Assembly: GCF_002575655.3 (NCBI RefSeq)
Contig: NC_053035.3
Location: 378,611,792 to 378,675,791 of the forward strand
Reading direction: 5' to 3'
Length of the DNA stretch: 64,000 bases
DNA from: Aegilops tauschii subsp. strangulata
Taxonomy: Eukaryota > Streptophyta > Magnoliopsida > Poales > Poaceae
Positions 11,271 to 23,490 of this stretch are shown in pieces. Made by a program: the position numbers and the translations under genes. The notes beneath the pieces were generated by a model that saw only the letters and a program-made list of their open reading frames with translations, was not told the origin of the DNA and made no database searches. Position 1 is the stretch's first letter. Every line of letters begins with the position of its first letter.

Positions 11271-12199
11271 CAGGTCACTCAAACTCCCGGGTAGATGTAG
11301 GGATAGTGAGAGATAGTCATACTTAGGGGGGAGTGCATGTGCCTATGATGGAGTGAGAGATTATGGTACTTAGGGGGGTGCGTGTCACATAGAGAGAGAA
11401 CAAGGGCAGGTGTTAGATGGGTCTATGTAGTGCGAGCGAGATATGTGTATGTGTGAACCAGGGAGATATAAAGTTTGAGAGAGATAGAGGAGCCCCGACA
11501 TGGCTGAGAGTGGTGCGTCAGATAGCTGAGAGAGGGAAAGAGTACTCCTTCCGTTCGATATTGTAGTGCATATAAAAAATTTATAAGTCAAACTTTGGAA
11601 ACTTTGACCAGGTTTACACAAAATATTATTTATATCTACATACCAAAGATACAACATATGAAACCACATCTTGTGGCGAAACTAATGACATATGTTTGCC
11701 GTTCTAGATGTAAATGTTTTTCTCCACGTACCTGGTCAAACTTTGTGAAGTTTGACTTTTAAATAAATCTATATGCTATGGACTGAAGAGAGTACCTAAG
11801 TGGAGAGAGATCAAGTGCGTGTGAAGGAGAAAGAGTGAGTGTGCAAAAAGAGAGTGTGTGTGAAAGAGAAAGGGACAACAAACGATAAAATAGAGAGAGT
11901 GTGTGTGCGTGTCTTATGCAAACATATCACGCATGCATCTCCGAGATAGAAAAGCGAGGTGAGGAGATACACGGAGATAGCTAGTGTGTGGTTGTTTGCA
12001 ATGGAGAGAGGCCCCCCTATAGCACATGTCCAATAGAGGTCTGGCCAACAAGGGACAGAGGTCAAGAGGGACGTATGGAGAAGATGGACACATGGGGAGG
12101 GAGGGAGGGTGTGTTTGTGATAGAGAGATCCCCTCGAGATCGTGAGGGGACTATATGGGTGGGAGATCGAGGGACGAGGTGTGTCTGCAATAGAAAGAT
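11271..12199. repeat. Purine-rich GA/GT low-complexity block (left copy)
   Basis: This stretch is rich in GAGAGA, GTGTGTG and short repeated phrases such as GTGCGAGCGAGATATG. It resembles the block at 17327-17580 phrase by phrase. It contains a Stowaway MITE and no coding sequence. Confidence 0.6.
11545..11792. mobile_element. Stowaway-type MITE
   Basis: A 248-bp element starts CTCCTTCCGTTCGATA and ends in its imperfect inverse ATGGACTGAAGAGAG, flanked on both sides by TA (11543-11544 and 11793-11794), the Tc1/mariner target duplication. It is AT-rich, non-coding and of normal size for Stowaway elements of grasses. Confidence 0.8.
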
Positions 12200-15100
12200 T
12201 GTCACAGCCCTAGAAATCTTCTTGTAATTAGTGGCCTTGCATCCATGCATCATTTTCGATTTCAATTAATCTTGAAATGGGGATGTTAAAACCCTAGCAC
12301 TAAATGAAATACAATTAGGGTCAAATTAAATCTTTTCGATCTACCCAAAATGGCCTTCAGAAAAGTTCATCAATTTTGGAATGGGTGAAAACTTCTCCCA
12401 AAAATGATGCACACATTTCTAGGACATTTATGGATCTTGGAGTTAATTCATAAGTATTTGAATTTGGACAATTAAATTCTATAAATACTCTTAAATGTCC
12501 AAATAATCTTGAAAGCACTTGAGGGCCGTGGGAAATAATTTCCCAAGCGCCGCAAATATTTTGAGCATTTTACAAAGTGGTTTGGCATTTTTGCTAAATC
12601 GAACCAATTGCAGAAAATAGAAAACAGAAAGAAATAAAAAAAGAAGCAGAGACTTACCTGAGGCCCACTTACCTGGTGGCCTAGCAGATTCGGCCCAGCC
12701 CACCTCGTCCTTCCTGTCGTCTTCCTCCCCAGGCCAGTAGGCAGAGCGCGTGGACGCAGCGCGCCGGCACGCGCCCCGGCCACCTCCACCCTGCCTGCCT
12801 GCGTCCCCGTCACCTTGGATCTCTCCCGCATCGCCACGCACCCCCTGGGACTCTCTCACTCTCTCCCGACCTCCTCCCTCTCCTCTGTCTCTCTCCATCG
12901 CTCTTCCCCTCACGTGCCTGAGCACGCCGCCGTGAACAACCGCGGCCACCAGCATCCCCGCGGCCATCCAACTAGCCTACAAGCTCCGCCTCGGATCCAT
13001 GAAGCTCTAAGCCGACGCACGTGACGCCGGAGCGCCCCGCAGCGCCGCTATCGCTGTTGTCTTCTTCCTCTGCTCCGAGCGCCGCCCCGTTCGATTCGTC
13101 ACCGTCCGGGCTTCCCCGACCTCTCCGACGACGCCTTAGAGTTCACTGTGAGCTCCTGTTGCTTCCCCCTCGCTCTCCCCCTCTGTTCTCGTCCCCTAGC
13201 CCCGTCTTCCGACCGAGCCCGAGAGCTCACCGCCGCCGGCCATGACGCCGCCGTGGCCACTGTCACATAGAGCTGCAACCGAGCACATAGCTGTGCTCAG
13301 CGCAACACCCGAAGCCCAAAACCCCCTCCAGCTGCTCCTGCCGTGCTTCGCAACACCGAAACCGCCGAGAACCGAACTCCGGCCGCCGCATTCGTGCTCG
13401 CCGCCGTCGACTTAGACCACCCCAGCTCCTCCCGCTTGGCCTACTAGATGCGCGCGAGCCCCAGCTACGCGTAGGACCAAACCGCGGTCGATTTGGTCGA
13501 CCGTGGGCAAATCCCGAGCCCCTCCGCCGTCCCGGGTTTCACCGGCGACGAGCCGTGGACCAAGTCCGGAGGGTTTGACCCTGCTTGACCGGGGTTTGAC
13601 TTCCCCCTGACCCACTGACGTGTGGGCCCATGCTCCTAACTAAACTAGATTAGTATTAGTTTAGCGCTAATTAATCTGGATTAGTTAGGTTAGTCACTGA
13701 CAGGCAGGTCCCACGGGTCAGGTTTGACCCTGGCCAGCCCGTTGACTCGCTGACGTAGTGATGACGTCAGGCTGACGCAGTAAAGCATTATCTGGATTTA
13801 AGTTTATTCAGAAAATTCCAGAAAATGCCCTAACTTCTAAAATTCATAGAAATTCAACCGTAGCTCCAAATGAAATGATTTATATATGAAAAATTATAAG
13901 AAAAATCCAAAGAATCTGTTTATGGCATCCTCATGCATGTTTGAACAACTTACAGCCACTGTATATGACAATTTGAATAAATGGCATTTGAAATGTCTTA
14001 TATGGAGTTTGAATTTGAACCTAAGGTTCAAACCAACTCCATTTAATATGTTGCTAGCCGCATTAGCTCAAAACACATTCATATTGCCATGTCATGATCA
14101 TGCATCATATTGTGCATTGCATTGATTGTGTTTCCTCTCTGTTGCCGGCATTATCCCCTCTCGATAGCCGTGTTTCCGACGATGAGTTCGATGACACTAA
14201 TGAAGACTCAATGCTATCTTCAGAAGTGCCAGGCAAGCATAACCCCCCTTGTTCATTCCGATACAATCCCACTCTCTCGCTCCTGCTCTCTTTACTACAT
14301 TAGGACAACAACGATTCAACTGTTACATGCTGCGGTAGTTGAACCCCTTATCCTCTGCATGACCTGTCATTGCCACAGTAAATAGTTGAAACCCACTAGC
14401 ATGAGTAGGAGTTGTTTGAGCCCTGATGTGCCTACTCATTCATGCTTGTTTGTCATGCCTGCTACTGCTTAGAGTTGAGTCGGGTCTGATTCATCGGGGA
14501 TGAATTGGAATGGTGATGAACATGTCCTACTGTGTGTGAGCTAAGTGTGTGAACACGATTTGGTAAAGGTAGCGGTGAGAGGCCATGTAGGAGTACATGG
14601 TGGGTTGTCTCATTGAAGCCGTCCTCAGGAACTGAGTTCTGTGTTTGTGATCCATGATACAGTTACTACCACGCATTGGGCCCGAAACCAATGGACCCTC
14701 TCGGCTTCTTAATCACCCTTGTCCTCTGTCCAGGAGTTGCAAGTAGTTTCTGGTGTTTGTAGTATGCTGGAGGCCGTGGACAGCGCTGACCGAGGGGTGG
14801 GCTGTGATGCGGTAGGCACGTGGCACGGTGTACCGGGCGCCCGTTTGGTGTCTCGGGAACCCTGCACACATCGTTCGGGGCCGTATGTGGAAAACTCGGC
14901 CGGACTCCCTGCGGATGGAACCTGAATAGGCGATAAACCTGGACTAGAGACTTGAGTGTTTAGGTAGGCTGTGGCCGACTCCCTCGCCAGGCTTCCGCTT
15001 GAAGGTTGCCGAGGTACACGACGTGTACATGGTGGTAAGTGGCGAGAGCGTGTGTGTCGAAGTACACCCCTGCAGGGTTAACATCATCTATTCGAATAGC

Positions 15101-16330
15101 CGTGTCCGCGGAAATGGACTTCTGGGTTGCCTACAACAGTTCATAGACAAGTGAAAGTGGATACCCTAAAATGCGCAAGATAAGCGTGAGTGCTATGGAT
15201 GGCGTTCTCGTAGGGAGACGGGAGCGGATCCATAGTGGAGTATTGATATGGTGAATTTGTGGACTCGTGTGCGCCACCTCAAAAGAGTTACTTGCAGTCG
15301 TAGTTCAGGATAGCCACCGAGTCAAAGCTGGCTTGCTGCAGTTAAACTCCACCACCCCCCTTTTGTTGATACCGATGCATATGTAGATAGTTCTGATGTA
15401 AGTCTTGCTGGGTACATTTGTACTCACGTTTGCTTATTTTATGTTTTGCAGAGAGACGTCAGTCTCGCTAGTAGTTCCGTGTGGACTTCGACGTTTAGCT
15501 TGATACCTCAGCTACGATCTTGTGCCCTCGGCAGGATCTGGTAGATAGTCAGGCTTCTCAGCCTTTTCCATTTGTAGATGTCTGTACTCAGACATGTTAA
15601 GCTTCCGCATGTGCTTTGACTTGTATGCTCTGAATGTTGGGTCATGAGACCCATGCTTGTAATATCTGGCTCTTCGGAGCCTAATAAATAAATACTCTGA
15701 GTCGTAGAGTCTTGTTGTGATGCCATGTTGTATTTGCACATATCGAGCATATTGTGTGTATGATTGAAATGCTTGGTATGTGTGGGATTCGACAATCTAG
15801 TTGTCTATCCTTAGCAGCCTCTCTTATGGGGAAATGTAGTCTAGTGCCTCCTTGAGCCATAGTAGTCCGCTACAGCCTGGTTCACCGGAGTCCTGCTAGC
15901 CCAGCACTACTGCTCTGGACACCTGACTGGCCGGCATGTGATTCATATCGTTCCTGTGTCTGTCCCTTCGGGGAAATGTCACGCGGTGACATCCGGAGTC
16001 CTGCCTAGCCTGCTACAGCCCGGGTTCCCGGAGTCCTGTTAGCCCAGTGCTACAGCCCGGATTCGCACGTTGCTGACCGACACGTTCGATGTTGATTCAT
16101 GTATGCCTGTCCCCATACGTTAGTGCCGCTTTGGGTTCACGACTAGCCATGTCGGCCCGGGTTCTCTGTCATATGGATGCTAGCGACACTGTCATATACG
16201 TGAGCCAAAAGGCGCAAACGGTCCCGGGCCATGGTAAGGCGACACCCGTGGGGATACCGTGCGTGAGGCCGCAAAGTGATATGAGGTGTTACAGGCTAGA
16301 TCGGTGTGACTTGGAATCGGGGTCCCGACA
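12200..16330 (+). mobile_element. Candidate solo LTR, about 4.1 kb
   Basis: The stretch begins TGTCACAGCCCTAGAAATCT and ends GGGGTCCCGACA. From memory these are the ends of a long wheat gypsy LTR with internal GGGGAAATGTCACGCGGTGA and CGCAAACGGTCCCGGGCC segments (15974 and 16214). No PBS, polypurine tract or coding follows, so it is read as a solo LTR. The flanking pentamers (AAGAT and ACGTT) do not match, so a TSD is not demonstrated. All short frames within are non-coding. Confidence 0.55.
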
Positions 16331-16414
16331 ACGTTGCCCCGAGAGAAATCGAGATAGACCAAGTGAGGTAAAGAGCAATGTGTATGTTTGTGATGGAGAC
16401 TGAGAAACCGACAT
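16331..16414. other. Purine-rich spacer between two solo LTRs
   Basis: The GAGAGAAATCGAGATAG-type sequence is of the same character as the blocks at 11271 and 17327. It ends in the left TSD (GACAT, 16410-16414) of the next LTR. Confidence 0.5.
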
Positions 16415-17321
16415 TGTCACGGGATATCCGCGACCACCTAGGGGACCGAGTGGCCCCTTGCTAGTTCGGCAGGGGGACGTCGCGTTGCACAAAGAGCAGA
16501 TCAGTGCATGGCAGCACGGCAAAGAGCACACAAGCAATTTACCTAGGTTCAGGCCGCCGCGAGGCGTAAGACCCTACTCTCGCTTTGGTGGATTGATGGT
16601 GGAATGAGCATGGTGATGCGTAGTACACTTGCCTAGCAGGGTTTGCCTCGGGGCTGCTGCGACTACACGCGTATGGTGGCTTGGGTTCATCAACTTTCCA
16701 ACCCCTCCTACGAGTGCCATGGGCCTCCTTTTATAGATTAAGGGGTCACCACAATGGCAAAGTGGTCATTATCCACTGATGTGATAGCAAATAGTGCTAT
16801 GATACCTAACTCTGCAGGCTGACATGGTGCATTAAATGCGCTGCTTAGTGTCACATCACTAGTTGCCCGGCAAGGCTTGCCAGGCTATCTTGCCAGCTCC
16901 GCACCTGTTCTATTGACACGTCACAGGACGGGTGTTGTCTGTGGGTTTCTTCTGTAGGAAATGGCCGCCATGTGGCGAATGGCTGCCACTTAATCATCTT
17001 GCGGCTTGACACCGCACTGATTGACAACGTGGGTCGTGCTTGAGTGGTTGGTGGGGTGGTTCTGCCCCCACGTGCCCCGGCAGACCTTGCCGGGGTGCCT
17101 TGGTTGCCTGCCTCTGGCAGTGGCCTTGCCCCTTGCCGGGCTCGCCTGCCCGGCAAGGGAGGTCCTTCTCTTGCCGATATCTTGCTTCCTTGTCTTGATC
17201 TTGGTCTCTCTAGACTGCGTGTTGGTTCTTCAAATCTCTTCGTCCTTCAATCTTTGACTTGGGTTGGTGCTTCAATCTGTGCACAATCTGGGCAACAGAC
17301 CCAGGGTTTGTTGCACCGACA
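16415..17321 (-). mobile_element. Solo LTR with TSD GACAT
   Basis: The 907-bp insert reads TGTCACGGGATATCC ... GCACCGACA on the plus strand and is flanked by identical GACAT pentamers (16410-16414 and 17322-17326). TG..CA ends, a 5-bp TSD and the absence of internal sequence define a solo LTR left by recombination between two LTRs. A TATAAAAG box on the minus strand (16728-16735) indicates minus orientation. Confidence 0.9.
16728..16735 (-). promoter_or_regulatory. TATA box in solo LTR
   Basis: TATAAAAG on the minus strand is followed by a GC-rich stretch. It is used here mainly to orient the LTR. Confidence 0.45.
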
Positions 17322-17326
17322 GACAT

Positions 17327-17704
17327 ATACATAGGGGGGACTGCGTGTGCCTACAACGGAGTGAGAGACAGTCATACTTAGCTAGGCGTGAGGTTGTGTG
17401 TGTGTGCGTGTGCGATGGAGAGAGAATGAGGGAGAGAGAGAGTTTTAGATGGGCCTAGCTAGTGCGAGTGAGATATGCATGTGTACGTGTGACCTAGGGA
17501 GATGGAGAGTTCGAGAGATAGAGAGAGAGAGGGAAGAGCCCCGAAACGGTAGAGTGGTGCGTGAGAGAGTTATGTACAATGAGCTAGGGAATTTGTGTGC
17601 GTACGATGAGTGCACCCTAGGTATTTAGCTTGGACTAGAGAATCATAGTCTGCCAGAGAGACCTATACATGGAGTGTGCATGCGAACTAGAAAGACCGAC
17701 AATG

Positions 17705-17737
<33 letters not shown>

Positions 17738-17760
17738 TAGGGACCGACAAGGTTTGTGTT
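17327..17760. repeat. Purine-rich GA/GT block (right copy) with microsatellite
   Basis: Phrases such as GGCCTAGCTAGTGCGAGTGAGATATG and AGAGCCCCGA correspond to the block at 11271-11530. A (TA)9(GA)7-like compound microsatellite lies at about 17705-17738. It is non-coding. Confidence 0.65.
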
Positions 17761-18493
17761 TGTATGCGTGCGACAGAAACGAAGTTTGTCGGCTAGATAG
17801 AGAACGAGAAACAAGAGTCCGGGAGAGGGGGAGGTCGCTTTTATGCATCCAAGACTTATATAAACAAGGTTTAGATATAAATTGCATTCAAATATTTGAA
17901 TTGGAGAACATGGTGTTTGCAATCCACACATGAACGGAGATATGCGTGTCAAACAAGTTCATTAATTTGACTTTCAGCATGTTCATGGAGTACTATAATA
18001 CAACATGCTACTCAATTGAGGTGTTCAATTTTGGATTTAGTCCACAATTTTGTCCGGGTGAACGAGCTATTTCATTGAATCGAGATATTTCATTTTGGGT
18101 TTGATTCCTGTTTTTGAGTGGGTCAACTATTTGTCAAATAGTAAATCGTTAGCAACGAGCATGTAAAAGCACATTAGTCCCGAGCATCATCTCACCATCT
18201 AAAAAAGAAGTGGCAAGCTAATATTTCCAAATTTGATTTGAATCGACTTGGTAATGTAGACGTGGATGCTCGTTCTCCCAAAAATTGAATGAACCGCTAA
18301 ACACCCTCTGCTCGATGGAATTCGCCCAAGCAAATAAATGGGAGACGCGAAATTACCGGCATATGTGGGACACGCATCAATTGGCCCGTTGTACATCGAG
18401 GGTAGGTTTGTAACTTCATCCAAGCGCGCCCCCTCCTCAACCGAAATGATAGGTGCCGGATAATTCATAAACCATGGGCGGCAAAACACCCCC
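17761..18493. other. Intergenic DNA, no recognised gene
   Basis: AT-rich to about 18180, then increasingly GC-rich. No supported reading frame or terminal repeat was seen. Confidence 0.4.
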
Positions 18494-18495
18494 TT

Positions 18496-18614
18496 CTCGG
18501 CCGAATTGCTCGCGCCCACTATTTCAAAACATGCCCTCCTCGGCTGAAATCGCTCGCGCCCACTATTTCAAAACACGTCCTCCTCGCCCGAAATCGCTGG
18601 CGCCCACTATTTGG
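18496..18614 (+). repeat. Three 44-bp tandem repeats
   Basis: The phrase CGCGCCCACTATTTCAAAAC recurs at 18511 and 18555, with a third diverged copy near 18598. The repeats lie in the GC-rich, promoter-like stretch upstream of the gene-like segment. Confidence 0.8.
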
Positions 18615-18733
18615 AAGAAGCAAAGTTACCCTACTATCCCCGACCCTCAAGACACAGACCCAAGCCCAGAAGCCAAAATGCAGGGGTAGAACTGCAACTT
18701 CCCCCACATTTTAGACATATGCGTCCGTAAGAC

Positions 18734-19168
18734 ATGGTTCCCCCTCCCAATTCCCCATTCATACAGCGCGGGCGCCAAATCACCTTCTTCCCAGCCTCGA
18801 AACCTCAGCCACTCCTCCATGGCGCCCCCACCGCACCAAATTCACCGCCGGCCTCCTCCCAAGTGCCGGAGCGGCTGTCCGTTTGCCATTGTGCACTGGG
18901 CCATGTGCCTCTTACTCCGTGCTGCCAGAGCTACCTCGACGACGACCGTGTGAACCTTACATGAGCCGATTCACCCATGCCGTTGTGCACGGCACCGGAG
19001 CAGCTCCAACTTCGGGCACGTCGAGGGCCCTGGCACTGCTTCCCCGTAGCCGTCGACCATCGCAATCTCTCTACTTTCTTGCCGCCTGGAGCGACCGCAA
19101 CTTCGCCGGCCTCATGGACTCGGTAGCTGGAGCTGCCTACTTCACCGGGCCGCAAGACAGGTCGTACA
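18734..19168 (+). pseudogene. GC-rich gene-like fragment, unrecognised
   Basis: A GC-rich segment with several overlapping frames (76 and 114 codons, plus a third from the ATG at 18820) has the composition of a grass first exon, rich in Ala, Pro and Arg. No domain is recognisable and no single frame stays open. It is cut at 19169 by a gypsy LTR. It may be a broken host exon, a captured gene piece or an unclassified repeat. Confidence 0.3.
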
Positions 19169-19829
19169 TGATACGTCTCCACCGAATCTACTTTTCCAAA
19201 CACTTTTGCTCTTGTTTTGGACTCTAACTTGCATGATTTGAATGAAACTAACCTGGACTGACGCTGTTTTCAGCAGGACTACCATGGTGTTATTTTGTGC
19301 AGAAATAAAAGTTCTCAGAATTGGACGAAACATTTCGGAGAATTTTTACGAAATAAAAGAAAAATACTGGAGCAAATACCCACCTGAGGGGGGCCCGGCT
19401 GCCCACTAGGCACTAGGGTGCGCCACCCCCTCCTGGCGCGCCCTGGTGGGTAGTGGAGCCCACGAGGCCCCTCTGACCCTAACTGTGCCACTATAAATTC
19501 CTTTTTTGGAGAAAAAATAGGGGAGGAAATTTCATCGCGTATTACGATATGGAGCCGCCGCCACCTCCTGTTCTTCATCGGGAGGCCAGATCTGGAGTCT
19601 GTTTGGGGCTCCGGAGAGGGGAATCTTTCGTCTTCGTCATCATCAACCATCCTCCATCACCAATTTCATGATGCTCACCGCTGGGAGTGAGTAATTCCTT
19701 CGTAGGCTCGCTGGTCCGTGAGAGGTTGGATTATATTCATCATGTAATCGAGTTAGTTTTGTTAGGGCTTGATCCCTAGTATCCATTATGTTCGGAGATT
19801 GATATTGCTATGACTTTGCTATGCTTAAT
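19169..19829 (+). repeat. Athila-like 5' LTR, left segment
   Basis: It starts with TGATACGTCTCC and carries a TATAAAT box (19492). It ends at CTATGCTTAAT, where the minus-strand Copia LTR begins. Confidence 0.85.
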
Positions 19830-20637
19830 TGAAAGGATCGAGAAGAGGTGTCTAGAGGGGGGGTGGTGATTAGACCCTCAACAAGCAAAAGTAGCAGTTT
19901 TTAATTTCTTTAAGTTGAGGTGGAGTTTTAGCACAAGTTTAAGCATTCATAATACATTTCAAGCAAGCATGACAAGAGTATGAGCAGCGGAAAGAGTAAA
20001 GCATGCAATTTGCAAGAAAGTAAAGGGATGGGATTGGAGTGTGCAAACGCAATGAGGACACGGAGATTTTTGGCATGGTTCCGATAGGTGGTGCTATCGT
20101 ACATCCACGTTGGTGGAGACTTCAACCCACGAAGGGTAACGGTTGCGCGAGTCCACAGAGGGTTCCACCCACGAAGGGTCCACGAAGAAGCAACCTTGTC
20201 TATCCCACCATGGCCATCGCCCACGAAGGACTTGCCTCACTCGGGTAGATCTTCACGAAGTAGGCGATCTCCTTGCCCTTACAAACTCCTTGGTTCAACT
20301 CCACAATCTTGATGGAGGCTCCCAAGTGACACCTAACCAATCTAGGAGACACCACTCTCCAAAAGGTAATAGATGGTGTGATGATGATGAACTCCTTGCT
20401 CTTGTGCTTCAAATGATAGTCTCCCAACACTCAACTCTCTCTCACATATTTGGCTATGGTGGAAAGATGATTTGAGTGGAAAGCAACTTGGGGAAGGCTA
20501 GAGATCAAGATTCTTGTGGTTGGATTGGAACGTCTTTGCCTCAACACATGAGTAGGTGGTTCTCTCTCAGAAAATGAGTAGTGGAAGTGTAGGCACGTTC
20601 TGATGGCTCTCTTTTGAATAGAGAAGGGGTGGAGGGG

Positions 20638-20645
20638 TATATATA
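20638..20645 (-). promoter_or_regulatory. TATA box of the Maximus-like LTR
   Basis: TATATATA lies in both LTR copies (second copy about 52157). It sits between the palindrome array and the GC-richer R/U5 part, as expected for the Copia promoter. Confidence 0.5.
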
Positions 20646-20687
20646 GCCTCCACACAAAATCTAACCGTTACACACATTTGACCCAAC

Positions 20688-21150
20688 TCGGTCAGACCGA
20701 ATACGAGAACTCGGTGAGACCAATTTAGTTCAAAATGTGAACTTAGGATTCTCGGTGGGACCTACATCATCAACTCGGTGGGACCGATGTGCTAGGGTTA
20801 GGGCAAAACCTCATCTCGGTGTGACCGATTGCATGAACTCAATGAGAGCGATTTCAGCAATGAGCAAAAAGAGAGTTGGTCAGGCAAACTCGGTGGGACC
20901 GATCGCTCATTTTGATGAGACCAAAACATTATGAAGGGAAACAGAGAGTTTGCATTGCGAACTCGGTGGGGCCGATCGCTCATTTTGATAAGACCGAAAC
21001 GTTACGAAGGGAAACAGAGAGTTTGCATTGCCATCTCGGTGAGACCGAGATCCCGATCGGTGAGACCGAATTGATTAGGGTTTCTGGTAGTGGCTATGTC
21101 AAAGGAACTCAGTGGCGCCGGATAGATCAAATCAGTGGGGCCGAGTTTGA
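20688..21150. repeat. Array of short interrupted palindromes in LTR U3
   Basis: At least ten sites of the form CTCGGT-NNN-ACCGA occur in about 460 bp, many decayed at one arm. Clear ones are CTCGGTCAGACCGA, CTCGGTGAGACC and CTCGGTGGGACCGAT. The same array recurs in the other LTR at 52198-52660. Sireviruses are known for conserved palindromic motifs in the LTR regulatory region. Confidence 0.85.
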
Positions 21151-21469
21151 CTTTAGGTTTTGGACATATTTGGAAATGAGAAAGTGGTTGAGGGCTTTGG
21201 AGCATATCACTAAGCACTTTGAGCAAGTAGACCATTAAGCAACACCTCATCCTCTTTTAATAGTATTGGCTTTCCTATGGACTGAATGTGATCTTGGATC
21301 ACTAAAATAGAAATGAAGAGTCTTGAGCTTTTGCCAATCTTTGTCCTTAGCATTTTGAAGGGGTTCCACATCCTCTTGTCCATGCCACGCCATTGTTGAA
21401 CTTTCTGAAATATACTAGATAAAGATATTAGTCCAACAAGAGATATGTTGACATTAATTACCAAAATCA

Positions 21470-23490
21470 CACAGGGAGCACTTGTGCTTTCAATCTCCCC
21501 CTTTTTGGTAATTGATGACAACATACATCAAAGCTTTAGATAAAGATATGAAGAGTAACAAGTAAAGCTTTGGAAAGACATGTAACATGCATAGGCTCCC
21601 CCTAAATGTATGCAATCATGTAAAGATATAATATGAGAGCATGTGAATGCATAAGCATGTCAGAGCAAGCAATGAGTTACATGTGTCTTGGCTATATGCA
21701 TCAAAGCAAATGATGTAGATACATGAAGTGTACCCTCATGTTCATGAGTCCTTCTTGCAAACAATATGTACATCAGCAAGAGATCATCATGCACATGAGT
21801 GTGATGCATATACCTACCTTGTGGTCTTGAGCTGGCTTTGGAAGTGATGAGCTTGAGAAAAACAAGGTTAGACAACACAAAAACACTACTAATCAAAGCA
21901 AGTTTATAAAACCACAAGAGTACCAAGACTGGGATGACATGTATTGAGTGAGTACCTAGTACTCTATTTGGATATAGACATGTCCCCAAGGATAAAGATA
22001 TGCAATGAATTCCAAAGATTTTCCTCCCCTAGATATGAACTCTTTCTCTCCCTGAATCTGATATTGGATAATGGGAGAAGGTAGGGTAAGAGAAAATCAT
22101 AGCAAAGCAAACATAATCAGAGCAAGAAATGGTACAAACAACCATACAATAACATTAACATGTCTTTCCCCTCTTAAAGACATGTGACTTCTCTCCTCTA
22201 TTGTTAATGAGCCTCTGGAGAAGCTAAGATGTGCTTTCTCTCCCATGTGATAAGCTTTGATGTGCTCTCTCTCTCCCGCTTTGACATCAATTTCCAAGAA
22301 GGGATCTTCTGGAGTATGAGTCAAATAGGTTTGGTCCTTGAGACACACTACAAAGCAGCATGTAGTTTAAGATGCGGGTAGAGGATAAGAATCATCGAGT
22401 GGAGCTGGAGAAGAAATGAATTTTGTAATGGCAAAATGTTTTCTTAGTAGTGAAATCGTTAGCGCCGATTCATTTTCATCAGTGACACCGAGTTAGTAGT
22501 GTCATAGATGATGCATATCGGTCAGACCGAGTTAGTCCTTGTCGGTTGTACTGATGAACTGTCTACAAGGTATTGTTGTAGTTCGGTCTAGCCGATAGGC
22601 ATGAGTCGGCGAGGCCGAGCTCAATACAGAAGAAAATTTTTGTCACCTCAGCTCACTTGGCAATCAAGATCTCACAAAGATTTGCAAGGAATTAACTAAA
22701 GAATTTGCAATGAATTAGATGCAGAGAATGCAGAGAATAACATACATAAGGAAAGAGATCTAGATGAAACAAGATAGCAAGAAGCATATGCAAAACACAA
22801 AAACAAAAAAACACTAGAGAACTTCATCTAGAAGGGGTCGGCGACAAAGTCACCTATGTTAGAGTATATTGACTGAGGAGTCAAGTGATAACACTTGATC
22901 GTAGGTCATACTCATCGTTTAAGCTCAAAATGGGGTTACCATTTTTCGTTTAAGCATTTTGATGTATTCACATCTTGTTGAACTACTTTGACCCATGACT
23001 TGGGGTAAAGCTTCTCTAAGATGGAATAACATACCTTGGGTTGTGTTGATCTTGATCATCTAGTTGAACTTGTGTGGGATGCTCAAGGTTGGTGTAGTCC
23101 ATCAAGAGTTGAGAGCACCACTTGTAGTTTGAGTTCATCTTCCTACATGGGTTAGTCTTGCAAGGAAGAGCACTTGTGTGTCCAAAATGACAATCATGAA
23201 ACTTGATACCAAAAGAAATTTGATATATAGAAATTTTCAAAGGATATGTTGAGTGAGGTCTTCCTTCCTTGTATTCCACAACCATATAGTAGAAACTTGG
23301 TGATGTAGAGATTGCTCAAGATATGAGTGACTTGCAATCTCATAGATTTGAGCTCATCCAAGTACCTACAAGGGTTAGATAACATCCAAGGGTACAAGTA
23401 TAGATCCAAGACATATGATCATCATCATAAGAGAAATATCAAGGATTAGTCATAGAAGGCTCATGCCTTGCATGCATCTAGATGGAGTTC
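21470..23490 (-). other. Sirevirus 3' spacer with polypurine tracts
   Basis: Two kilobases lie between RNase H and the 3' LTR. A strong polypurine tract, CCAAAAAGGGGGAGATTG on the minus strand (21491-21508), lies just before the LTR, together with the palindrome AGCACTTGTGCT. CGGTC-type palindromes recur at 22440-22620. Short frames (82-109 codons) show no recognisable domain; an env-like frame, sometimes found in Sireviruses, is not supported. Confidence 0.6.

Larger units (their letters stand above)
19830..21469 (-). repeat. Maximus-like 3' LTR
   Basis: The LTR is 1640 bp and aligns throughout with 27471-27505 plus 51380-52981. It holds a TATA box read on the minus strand (20638-20645) and many CTCGGT..ACCGA interrupted palindromes between 20688 and 21150. 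Confidence 0.9.

Noticed and set aside
12472..13245. GC-rich frames up to 158 codons
   Set aside because: They sit within the 4.1-kb candidate LTR, with low-complexity Pro/Arg/Ser content and several equivalent frames on both strands.
21470..23490. Env-like gene of the Sirevirus
   Set aside because: Only short frames without signal peptide, transmembrane segments or continuity are present.
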